NCBI GenBank assembly: GCA_000733355.1
Contig: JNVV01000092.1
Location: forward strand, 56,756-77,331
Direction: 5' to 3'
DNA: 20,576 nucleotides
Source: Falciphora oryzae
Taxonomy: Eukaryota; Ascomycota; Sordariomycetes; Magnaporthales; Magnaporthaceae
The notes below the pieces were generated by a model. The model was not told the origin of the DNA. It worked only from the letters and a program-made list of their open reading frames with translations, and did not search any database. Every line of letters begins with the position of its first letter. The first letter of the stretch is position 1. Below, piece by piece: positions 8,833-16,937 of the stretch. Made by a program: the position numbers and the translations under genes.

Positions 8833-9615
8833 ATGGCTCTCGAGGAGGTCACATCCAGCCTGGTCTCCACCCCAGAGTCGGTGGCCGACCTCGTCAAGGC
8901 CATCCGGCTCCTCCCCAAGACGGCCGAGCCGGCCCTGTATGTGGATCTCGAGGGCGTCAAACTCTCCCGCCACGGCACCGTCTCGCTCCTCGTCATCTAC
9001 GTGCACCCGCAGCGACAAGTCCACCTCGTCGACGTCCACACCCTGCAGGCGGCCGCCTTCGACACGCCGGCCACGGGCGACGCGGGCGTCACGCTCCGGA
9101 CGCTGCTCGAGTCCGGCTCGGTGGCCAAGGTGTTCTTCGATGTGCGCAACAACTCGGACGCGCTACACGCACACTTTGGTGTCCGGCTCGCCGGCGTCGA
9201 GGACCTGCAACTCATGGAGAACGCCGCCCGGCCGGCGGGGAGCCGCCGCTTCGTCAACGGGCTCGACCGCTGCATCGGCAAAGACACCGCCGCCGCCACG
9301 TCGTCGGACGAGCGCCAGGCCTGGAAGGCGGCCAAGGAGCGGGGGCTCGCGCTCTTCCATCCCAGCCGCGGTGGTTCGTACCGCGTGTTCGAGGAGCGAC
9401 CGCTCGCGCCGGACGTGGAGCGGTACTGCGTCAACGACGTTCGGCTGCTGCCGCTGCTGCGTGCCGTGTACCTGCCGCGCCTCAGCGCCATGTGGCGGGT
9501 CAAGGTGGCGAGCGCGACGGTGGAGCGGGTCAAGGAGTCGCAACTGCCGTCATACCAGCCCCAATCCGAGGACAAGAAGTTCGGACCCTGGGAGAAGCCG
9601 GGTGCTGGTTGGTAA
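8833..9615 (+). CDS. DEDDy-type 3'-5' exonuclease domain protein
   Basis: A 260-aa intronless protein of the DnaQ-like RNase D/EXD1 exonuclease group, expected to remove nucleotides from 3' ends of nucleic acid with two metal ions. Visible motifs are Exo I at residues 36-40 (YVDLE, acidic pair D38/E40), Exo II around 99-111 (KVFFDVRNNSDAL, with D103 and D109 as candidate ligands) and Exo III Y198-x3-D202 (YCVND), which marks the DEDDy branch. The three motifs are complete and correctly ordered, so the enzyme is probably active. No signal peptide or membrane segment; likely nuclear or cytosolic, substrate unknown. The ATG at 8833 is the first in frame just ahead of the domain. Codon use strongly favours C/G third positions, unlike the decayed genes nearby. 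The LINE insertion lies about 235 bp upstream and may touch its promoter. Confidence 0.92.
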   Translation: MALEEVTSSLVSTPESVADLVKAIRLLPKTAEPALYVDLEGVKLSRHGTVSLLVIYVHPQRQVHLVDVHTLQAAAFDTPATGDAGVTLRTLLESGSVAKVFFDVRNNSDALHAHFGVRLAGVEDLQLMENAARPAGSRRFVNGLDRCIGKDTAAATSSDERQAWKAAKERGLALFHPSRGGSYRVFEERPLAPDVERYCVNDVRLLPLLRAVYLPRLSAMWRVKVASATVERVKESQLPSYQPQSEDKKFGPWEKPGAGW

Positions 9616-9940
9616 TTAGTTACCTTGGCTAGTAACCTCTTGGGCTCGATTTTGGGTGTTCTATAAGAACGTTTGAGTGAAGGAGAACCCGGTGATCGTT
9701 GGGAAGCACACGTTGGAAAGCAGGGCTGACGAATACTGTGGTTGACCAGTGGTAATGATGGAAGTTTAGGGTTAGTTAAGCGTACTGGGCGGTCCTGAGG
9801 GTCAATAGACAATTCGGCGATTTGGCAGAGAAATGACATCTAGCATCTTGATCCAATCTTCTAGATTCGCTTTCGCCGTGTTCGACACCTCGTTGCTGCC
9901 GCCCCAGCGCTAGCTCAGTATAGCACCAAGGCGCTTAATA

Positions 9941-10345
9941 CTATTTCGAAAGTTGTCCATTGTCTCTTTTCTGAAGCTGGGCGACGTGTAATGGGTGTGA
10001 CTCTGCCACACAAGGCGCACTCTGGGCTCCAACGCAGCCATGAGCCACGCCGTGCACGGTCTTGGCTACAGCGCTACCGACGACGGTCGCCATAGCCGTA
10101 GCGGTGATGGTGATGGCAGGCAGCATCACGCGTGTTTTGTGGACGTGCTTAGAGAAGTGAACCTGACGTGGATCTCGACCGCTATCGGGAAGAGTTCCCC
10201 GTGCACACCCTCAAGTAGCTTGGCCTTGATGGCGCCAATCGTAAGGGCGTCGGGCGCGCCGGCGGCCTGGGAGAGGGGCGCCAGCAGCGAAGGCCAGGAC
10301 CGCCAGCATGACGAGGGCCGTAGCGAAGCGGGTCATGGTGAGCAT
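9941..10345 (-). pseudogene. Small secreted protein gene, frameshifted
   Basis: ATG 10345 (or 10336) starts a clear signal peptide, MTRFATALVMLAVLAFAAG. In that frame a stop follows after 44 codons. One base out of frame, codon use continues smoothly with APDALTIGAIKAKLLEG and FPIAVEIH (about 10257-10165). After about five more bases a third frame carries MLPAITITATAM, a Cys-containing stretch, and TAG at 9941. The shift near 10275 falls at a run of C. No splice sites of workable size explain the changes. The simplest reading is one secreted protein of roughly 130 residues with two indels, real or from sequencing errors. I do not recognise the family; a candidate effector-like protein only by its signal and size. 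Chance open frames are an alternative. Confidence 0.4.
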
Positions 10346-10432
10346 GGGTGTCTCTTGCTTCTGGGCTTTCTGGCTCCGTCTTTCCTTTCGCGGACCAGCG
10401 GAAGTGAGGGCGGCTGTGGTGTGGCCGATGCC

Positions 10433-10510
10433 GCGGCCGGGAGGGGAGTAGACAAGGCACACTGGGAGCTCGCGGCCGGGAGGGGAGTGGACAAGGCACA
10501 CTGGGAGCTC
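10433..10510. repeat. Tandem duplication, two 39-bp copies
   Basis: 10433-10471 and 10472-10510 are the same 39 bases with one difference (A or G near the middle). The unit ends in GGGAGCTC. It lies 88 bp upstream of the start codon of the small secreted protein gene on the minus strand, so it sits in the likely promoter or 5' leader. Confidence 0.9.
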
Positions 10511-10830
10511 CGTGGCTCAGACTGGAACGTCCTCGATTGCGCCCGCTTCCCCTGTGGCTTGTTGGGACTTTGCCCAGAGTGCCTTACGCACTGCCACACC
10601 CACATGCGTACGTTCTGCAGCCGAGATGCATAGCACGGCTTACGTGCCGTTCTTTGCTGTCAGGAACAGGCGGAAAAAGGAAAAACTTTGGATCATTCCT
10701 TCCACCAACCTCACCAACTATTCACGCGTATCGCAAGAGAGGGCGTTGTAAACCTAGGGCTCCACACTTGCTCCCAGCAAACAAACTTCATCTCGACGCC
10801 ACACCGAGGTAGAGACAGGGTACTATCACG

Positions 10831-11092
10831 TTAGCATACGACCTCCGTCAGGCTTGCACCGCGACGCCGCTTAGAGGGCCAGGACAAAGGTGGCCCGTCA
10901 CCGCCACCGCTGTTGTCACTCCCACGACTTGATTCTCGACTCCGCTTCTTGCTGTCGCCATCCAAGCTCTTCGACAGGGGTTGGCGCAGCTTCGGTTGTG
11001 TTACCTGGTTCTGATTTTCGCAGCGAGCCAGGCGCTCCCGCAACGGCATTCGGATATTTCGAATGTCGTCTCCCCAACTTGCTCCCTCCAAC
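10831..11092 (-). other. Possible exon, hydrophilic Ser/Arg/Lys-rich
   Basis: On the minus strand an open stretch runs to TGA near 10831 and encodes a basic, Ser/Gly-rich tail (SKKRSRESSRGS, then SKRRRGASLTEVVC). It is preceded by an acceptor-like TATTTGCAG and, 47 nt upstream, a donor-like GTTAGT at 11145. The upstream exon would then overlap the Thr/Pro repeat ORF on the other strand, so both readings cannot easily be right. No family recognised. Confidence 0.2.
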
Positions 11093-11463
11093 CTGGCCCT
11101 GCAAATACGTCACGATCATATCAACGCAATATGGCAAAGACTAACCAGTAGGATCACGATGGCATCAAATATGACCACTGAGCCCACGCCCGAGACTACG
11201 GAGCCTACACCCGAGACCACAGCGTCCACGCCCGAGCCTACGCCCGAGACAATGGAGCCCACGCCCGAAACACAACGCCTACACCCGAGACCTCGACGCC
11301 TACTCTATTGCTGTCAACGCCGAGCCCGGACAACACACGGATCAAGCCCGATACCACCAAGGTCGCGGATTGCCCACACAGAATCAACACAGCCATCAAA
11401 CCTTGTTCCGTCGGCGACAGGTCATGGGGTAAGCAGAGACTATGTTTAGAGCTGAGCGATTGA
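11063..11463 (+). pseudogene. Thr/Pro repeat protein ORF with frameshift in repeat
   Basis: From ATG 11063, or in-frame ATG 11159 with better context, the frame runs into tandem 7-residue repeats of the TTEPTPE type. Copies are at 11174-11194, 11195-11215, 11216-11236, a 4-codon partial to 11248, 11249-11269, and 11270-11289. The last is 20 nt instead of 21. After it the original frame loses the TP pattern and stops at 11449. The +1 frame keeps it (ETSTPTLLLSTPSPDN) and ends at TGA 11463. A one-base deletion within repeat unit 5 is therefore the simplest explanation. Such Thr/Pro repeats suit an O-glycosylated linker or cell-surface stalk, but no signal peptide or domain is recognised. Chance reading of a minisatellite is the alternative. 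Confidence 0.4.
11174..11305. repeat. 21-bp minisatellite (about 6 units)
   Basis: Imperfect tandem units of 21 bp with core CCCACGCCCGAGAC. One unit is 12 bp and one is 20 bp. Differences are mainly at third codon positions (ACG/ACA, CCC/CCT), which suggests past selection for the encoded TTEPTPE repeat. Confidence 0.8.
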
Positions 11464-11585
11464 GGGCGGGGAGATTAGACGGCATAATACAACAGTAGAA
11501 CCAGCTGAAGGAACTCATCTACCTATCCGGCGTAAATACTGTTCAACACCAGTCCACCTGCGCGAGAATAAAGGCTGTACTTTAA

Positions 11586-11840
11586 ACCAAGTCCGACAAA
11601 GCCAACGCGCTGTATGGCGTCCTTGGTCTGAAAGACACCGACAAGTTCCTGGATGCGGCGCGTAAGGTTTACGCATCCACCGTGGACAGTGACCGAGGGC
11701 CGAGGGACGTTGTCGTAGTAACTATGTACCAGCACAAGAAGCTGCCGGGCAAGGGGGCGGCAAAATGCCCGATCCAGGAAGTGCCCAAGCTGGCGTTTAA
11801 CTTGCTCATGTGTGTGCATGAGATGACTAGCCACTGGTAG
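11586..11840 (+). other. Unrecognised open stretch, coding-like
   Basis: Eighty-four codons are open between TAA 11583 and TAG 11838. They have coding-like third positions and a plausible sequence (NALYGVLGLKDTDKFLDAAR, then VPKLAFNLLMCVHEMTSHW). There is no ATG near the start, so if real it is an internal exon or a gene remnant. A 127-codon minus-strand frame overlaps (11523-11906) and is less protein-like to my eye. I recognise no family. Confidence 0.25.
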
Positions 11841-11889
11841 GCGATGGGATAGCCGCACGCAGGGAGCCAGTAGCCGGGGATTGCCAGGT

Positions 11890-12282
11890 AGAATAAAACA
11901 CGCCACTATCAGAGAAGCATCACCGACTTTTCTCCAGAAAGATATTCCGAGTACTCATAAAGACCACAATTTTCTCCCAATAGACGATCTAGATTTTAGA
12001 GTTAGTGTCGCAGAACTCCTACAGACGTGGGTTTCCTTAACCATCCTCTCTAATAGACGGGAATTTCCTGAAGATTTAAAGCCTGGATCGGTAACAACTC
12101 TTTATCCTTGAGTCTTCCCGCTAATCCCAGCCTAGCAAAACGTTTTCGTCGTTGGAAAAACCAATGATTTCAGGCAGAAGCGACGCCTGCGCTAGAAAGA
12201 GCGTCTTTTCCGAAACCAATATGCCCAGTGAAATTGTAATTCTGCCTCTTTCTAGTTTTCAAGGCCCCCAAGCCCATGGAGC
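11890..12282. other. AT-richer intergenic segment, 3' flank of kinase gene
   Basis: Visibly lower in GC than its surroundings, especially 11900-12110. A short plus-strand frame (ending at 12111) is open but unrecognised. The segment holds the 3' untranslated side of the minus-strand kinase gene that ends at 12283. Confidence 0.4.
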
Positions 12283-14276
12283 TTACGTATCAACGGTCAT
12301 GTTCGAAGTGGCCAATGCCAGCTGTTCTGCCGTCGTTCGCTTCTCCTCGCTAAGTAACATCTGCGCGACGACGACGGCAAGCCAGTCATCCTCATCTGAC
12401 CTCAGCTTGACTCGGATGGCATCCATTATACCGAGCCATTGCATCATCCTTGTCTGGGCTGGCGGTGGCGGAAGGAGGGAGTCGCGCGGGCGCTGCACGA
12501 TGTCTCGGATGATCCAAGACTTGACCTGCCGCTCGCTGTCTGGCAGGGGTATATGGCCCAACAGATATGCCATGACCACGCCGAGCGCCCAGATGTCGGC
12601 CGGCGCTGCCCGGCGAGTATAGTACATGTACTCTCGGGGCACGTACCAGGGCGTGCCGCCCGTGGAGGCGAGGGACCCGTCCAGCGTGGCGAGGCCAAAG
12701 TCGATGAGGACAGCGCCCCGGTGCTCGCCGAACAGTATGTTGGACGGCTTGATATCGTTGTGCAGGACGCCTTTCTGGCGCAGGTGAAGAAGCGCTCGGG
12801 ACATGTCGGTAAGCACGCGCACCGCGTGGGCTCGGGTGCCCAGGAAATGTTTAGTGCCTATAATATCGCACCAGCGTCTGCTGCCGAGGTCGCGGGCGTC
12901 GATACTGTCCATGATTAGGGCCTCGAGCCTGGCGTCGGCGCCGAACAGCTCGACAATTACGTCCTGCCCAGCACGTCATAGTTTAAAGGTGAACAACGAC
13001 GTCGTTTAAAAAGGCGTCCCAGTTGGAGGAAAAGACTTACAGACTTCAGTTTGCGGTGGATGCTATACTCGGCCTTCCACAATCTGCCACGGTCCACGGC
13101 GTTGTACCTGTCGGCGTACATAAAAGCCTTGACCACCACAAGCTTGTCCGGAAAGTCTGAATGCTTGGCTTGGAAGACTTGTGCCGAGCGCGTCTTGCCC
13201 AAAAGCGCCATCCGAAAGAGAGAATACTCCTTCGTCCCGGTGTTCATGACATGCAGCATTTGACCTTCGGACAACTCGGCCAGCGAATCAAGTCTTCTAA
13301 TTATTTCGCTGCTCGCGACGGGCTCCAGCTCGGCATCCTCTTGTCGAGTGTTATGCTCCGCTGCCTGGTCCTGGCCCTCTGGTGGCGCATCCCGCTTGGT
13401 CCCTGCGATGGCGGAGAGGGTTTTGAGCTTGACGAGAGCGAGCGAATGTCGGCGAGGGAATATGATGATCTGAAGAGACCGGAGGCCATCCGTCGAACTG
13501 AGCCGCCACGCCCCGGGCCCAATAGGTTTGCGGTCGAACGGTTCGAGGATAATGGCTTTATCCGGCTGTTCGTCGGCACCGTGCCCGTCCTCGTCTCCGG
13601 CGGTTATAGGCTCGATCTGGATCGGGGTCTCGTTACATGAAACTGCCTGAAGGGAATCTCTCCGGGAGTCGTAATAAAGCCCGCACTGCACGGGCGACTC
13701 GATCGTGCAGCAGATATCGTTTTGACGCTGGGTGACGGCCAAACACTCGGCAAACGGGTCGTTCATATCCTCTCCTTCTTCACCCTTTCCATCTCCTTTT
13801 TCGCATTTCCCACCTTCTTCACCTTTCTTGACCCCTTCTTCGCCCTTCCCATGTCCTTTGGAATCAACTTTCCGACGCACATGGATTTTCTCTGCGCCCG
13901 GGACTTGCAAAGTTCCCTGCTTCTTAACGGCAAGGATTCGGCACAAAAGATGTTCCGTGGCAAGTTGTGTTATCGGGAAGTCCCCTACGTCTGCGGGTCC
14001 TTCATCATCTCGCGACGCAGTTGTTGGATGGGCACCCTTCTCCTTCTGACGTGCTTCAAGCCACAGTTCGATTACACCACTCGAGAAGGGATTAGTGGCC
14101 TCGGTAGAGCCATGTGGCTGCTGCGAGCCAGGGGCCGCAGCTTTTACCGCAACCCCCTTCTCCTTGCGCAGGTTTTCCACGTACTGTTCGATAACGCCAC
14201 TTGAGATGGGGTTCGTGGTTTGGGTAAAAGGAGGTGGTTGCTGCGATCCAGGGACGGTGGTTGCCGGGGGATTCAT
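12283..14276 (-). CDS. Serine/threonine protein kinase, N-terminal repeats, two exons
   Basis: Exons 14276-13041 and 12963-12283 give 638 aa. The intron (77 nt, GTAAGT...GCAG, phase 0) joins the N-lobe to DVIVELFGADARL. N-terminus: two imperfect 33-residue repeats (9-41, 49-81; core NP-x-SSGVIE and KEKG), then a GKGEEG low-complexity stretch (about 140-170). Residues 172-285 may be a small beta domain of FHA type (CGLYYDSRRDSL, PGAWRLSS). Kinase domain from about 355: likely Lys K383 (VVVK), Glu E403, catalytic loop HNDIKPSNIL (D482; HRD Arg replaced by Asn), DFGLA (D500), activation segment GGTPWYVPREYM and ADIWALGVVM. Key catalytic residues remain, so it is probably active. The APE motif reads PRE. 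The start is ATG 14276; the longer frame opens on TTG. It shares a C-lobe subfamily with the remnant at 19690. Target unknown; a role in the HeLo locus is inference. Confidence 0.88.
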
Positions 14277-14289
14277 TGAAACCGAACAA

Positions 14290-14478
14290 TGCAAGCTGAA
14301 GCGAAAAGGGGAAAAAGAGGGCAGCAAGGAAAAGAGAAAAGGGAGGGGAAAGCAGTAAAAGAGGAAAAGGGAAATGATGACAGCACTGAAAAATAAAACA
14401 AGTAGTGGAGGGTAAAAAGAAAAAGAAAAAGAGAAAAGTGAGGGGAAGTCAGTAATCTCAACGGAAAAAGAAGAGGAG
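14290..14478 (-). promoter_or_regulatory. CT-rich leader of the kinase gene
   Basis: The coding strand is almost entirely pyrimidine for nearly 190 bases ahead of ATG 14276 (purine-rich on plus). Such CT blocks are common just around transcription starts in filamentous fungi. Confidence 0.55.
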
Positions 14479-14479
14479 A

Positions 14480-14491
14480 AGGATATATAGA
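14480..14491 (-). promoter_or_regulatory. TATA-like element of the kinase gene
   Basis: CTATATATCC on the minus strand, about 205 nt upstream of the kinase ATG and at the outer edge of the CT-rich leader. Position and orientation fit a TATA box. Confidence 0.4.
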
Positions 14492-15102
14492 ACAGAGAGA
14501 TGGGAATGGGGAAGGGACCTGGCCTTTCTATCAGGACGGCGGCCTGGCCGTCCTTATTAACCCGTGCCCAATTCCCATGGGCGGCTCACAGTGGGGAGAC
14601 AAAATTATCCAGCAAAAATACGAAGTCACATCACGGAGCTTAGGAAACGAAACCGCACAACTGCACCAAATCCCAAGGGGGACAAGTAGGTGTAAATCAG
14701 ACAAGATACTGTATCGTCAAAATATGCTCCTACTTAACTTGATTCAAAATTTTACCCCAGTAATCGGTGGAGTTAGGGGACTTTCCATTTCCTGTACTTT
14801 GTAGCATGTCATTTGATCCCCCTGGATATTTTGTCCCTCTGGTGTTCATGGCCTTCACTGCGAGGGGTTGTGTCAACACAGCAGTTGAGGGGTTCATGTT
14901 GGTTGGGTTGAACCCCTCCAGCCAATAAATTGGCGCGTTCCGCAGGCGTGGCACGTGTTAGCTCAGCGCCTGGACCACGCCAGAATCGGCCTTGATGACC
15001 CCACGCGACGGTCATCCATCACCTCAATCCATAATCACAGCAAACAAAGCTGCCGCAATCACCCAGCAGTGCTCGCCCAGCAGCGTCGTGCCGTCGACCA
15101 AG
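14492..15102. other. Divergent intergenic region
   Basis: Lies between the kinase promoter (minus) and the proline-rich protein (plus). 14600-14830 is AT-richer. A GC-rich near-palindrome, GGACGGCGGCCTGGCCGTCC, occurs at 14534-14553. No gene seen; probably the control region for both neighbours. Confidence 0.45.
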
Positions 15103-16089
15103 ATGAACATCCAACTACCACCCATCGATTATGCCACCATGCCCGAGTGGCGATGGCCTTCCTGGAAATTCGGCCTTCGTATGGGGGTGCTATTCCAGGA
15201 CCTCTACCAAAAGTACAACATGGAGCCCTCGCCCATCCAACAGGCCGAAGCCTTCCACCACGACGTTTACGAGATCGCGAACCGCGCATCCTCCCTGGAG
15301 GAGTTTTACCGTTTACTCGGCGAACGCAAAGAGCAGCGTCTTAAAGAACTGAGAAAAGCATTCGACGACATCGCAGGCGAGCTTATTGACCATCCGTGCT
15401 TGACTAGCGACACCCCCCATCTCTGGGAGTCCATCGCCCGCTTCGCCCGCTATCGCACCCTCGACCACTTCGTCGAACACTTCGCCTCCTTCATCCCGGA
15501 CGGCTACTTTGAAAAGCTCAAGGAGCAGGAGGATCGCCAAAGGGCGAAAATGGCGAGAATCTTGGGTCAACCATACCAAGGCATCGGTCTGGACGGTAAA
15601 CCAGTTGACGGCAGCGATCCAAATGAAAAGCTGGTCCTGCCACATCTGCCCATGTCGCCCCTACCTCCGATGCCGCCGCAAAGCTGCTCGGGGCCCAAAG
15701 AGCACCCACCCGAGCAACAGCCGCCTATCCCGTCGCCGCCGCGAAGCAGCTCATGTTCCGAAAACCAGTCGCCCGAACAGCAGCTGTCCATCACGCCGCC
15801 GCCGCCGCAATCACCACCACCGCGCCCCGCAGCCCGGATGAGGGACGTCGGGCCCCAGACGATGGAGGGCCGCGTGACCAAGAGGAAACCCGCAGCACCC
15901 CGCAGGACGGGCGGTGCTGCTGCCCCCAAAAAGTCAGCCAGGGTGGCGGCACAGGCACAGGAGTCGCTCGGCGGCGACGGCGGGTCAAGATACAATCTGC
16001 GGTCCAAACAAGGCGCCGGAACCACAGGGAGGACCCGTGAGCAGCGGGGTGCGGCCACCAGGGGCCGTCGGCAGAACACGCGTGCTTGA
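15103..16089 (+). CDS. Hypothetical fungal protein, Pro-rich with basic RYNLRS tail
   Basis: A 328-aa intronless frame, starting at ATG 15103 (A at -3); an in-frame ATG at 14995 has weak context and would add 36 residues. Residues 1 to about 160 look globular and helical (WPSWKFGLRMGVLFQDLYQK, ARFARYRTLDHFVEHFASF, YFEKLKEQEDRQRAKM). About 180-245 is Pro/Gln/Ser-rich, with PEQQ-based repeats and short runs of Pro. The C-terminal 75 residues are strongly basic (RVTKRKPAAPRR, SRYNLRSK, then Arg/Gly-rich), suggesting nuclear location or nucleic-acid binding. RYNLRS tails recur in fungal proteins of unknown function, some near retroelements. No catalytic motif is visible. Good third-position GC bias supports a real gene. 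Divergent from the kinase gene. Confidence 0.7.
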   Translation: MNIQLPPIDYATMPEWRWPSWKFGLRMGVLFQDLYQKYNMEPSPIQQAEAFHHDVYEIANRASSLEEFYRLLGERKEQRLKELRKAFDDIAGELIDHPCLTSDTPHLWESIARFARYRTLDHFVEHFASFIPDGYFEKLKEQEDRQRAKMARILGQPYQGIGLDGKPVDGSDPNEKLVLPHLPMSPLPPMPPQSCSGPKEHPPEQQPPIPSPPRSSSCSENQSPEQQLSITPPPPQSPPPRPAARMRDVGPQTMEGRVTKRKPAAPRRTGGAAAPKKSARVAAQAQESLGGDGGSRYNLRSKQGAGTTGRTREQRGAATRGRRQNTRA

Positions 16090-16515
16090 GGCAGAGAAGA
16101 GAACCATGCAGAAAGGGAGAAGGGGACGAAATTTGTAATTCGGAATGCAGAGTAAAGACTAGCTGTCAGCCGCACGCTTGTTGTTTGGAGCATTGCATGG
16201 CGCTATTGGATGGAGAGGGATGGTCGGCGCACTGGCGTTTTTGATTTTGGGCTGCTTTAATACCGTGTTGCTTTCATTTATAGGCTGATACCAAGAGGTA
16301 GGGATATACCAGACTTTCAAACCTCGATGCTACTACCCTTCCTCGGAAAGAGGGCAAGGCAGATATGTTATGCCATACATTCTTGGGACTATCTTTTCCC
16401 CAGCCCAAGCACTCCATGTCTCAACAAAGCAAATTACTACCCGCTACTGTGCACATTTGGAGTCAAAACACGATCAATCATCCCGGACCACTCTGTCAGG
16501 TTTCCAGCCGCTGGC
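16090..16515. other. Convergent intergenic region
   Basis: 3' flanks of the proline-rich gene (plus) and of the retropepsin-like gene (minus). No recognisable gene or repeat. Confidence 0.4.
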
Positions 16516-16838
16516 CTAGGCAATGGCTGGACATTGATAAGAGGGATTGTCGCCGATGCCCCTAAACTCGGGGTGGAGCTTTGCCGGGAGCTCGCCGAAA
16601 TCGAAAGAGTTGGCGTCTCTCCATCCGAGCCAGCTTGCCCGCCGTCGCGGCCTGGGGAGTTCCCAGGGAGCACGGATTTCCGTGGGGGACGCCTTCGGGA
16701 CCAGCTTGGCGGCATCCCAGGCACGTCGGCGGTTCATCTCTTGGTTGATGGCGGCCTGGCCCAAGTTTGGCCAGTTGGCGTCCATCTCGGCCCTGCGTTG
16801 ACCCTCGCTGACTGGCGTGAAGGCTTCCGGTGAAGACC
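16516..16838 (-). CDS. Possible 3' exon of the retropepsin-like gene
   Basis: The minus-strand frame runs to TAG 16516 and encodes about 106 residues, charged and Trp/Arg-rich (QRRAEMDANWPNLGQ, then RRRASWLGWRD). It is preceded by a branch-like ATACTGAC and an acceptor GACGCAG ending at 16839. The retropepsin frame stops 100 bases upstream at 16938, and no strong donor in the right phase is visible before that stop; the candidates at 16943 and 16985 are weak. It may be a spliced tail, a separate small exon, or a relic. Confidence 0.35.
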
Positions 16839-16937
16839 CTGCGTCCAATCGTCAGTATATCAGTATCATAAAGAGCGGGTGCTCGAAGTAGGCAGGGAGA
16901 CTAGGGGAAGGTTGACAAACAGTCCTGCGAGACATCT

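Noticed and set aside
8816..9619. 267-codon Ser/Arg-rich plus frame
   Set aside because: Out-of-frame shadow of the exonuclease gene in GC-rich DNA.
10040..10633. 197-codon plus-strand frame
   Set aside because: Runs antisense to the secreted protein gene and through the 39-bp duplication; composition is not protein-like.
13161..13640. 159-codon plus-strand frame
   Set aside because: Antisense shadow of exon 1 of the kinase gene.
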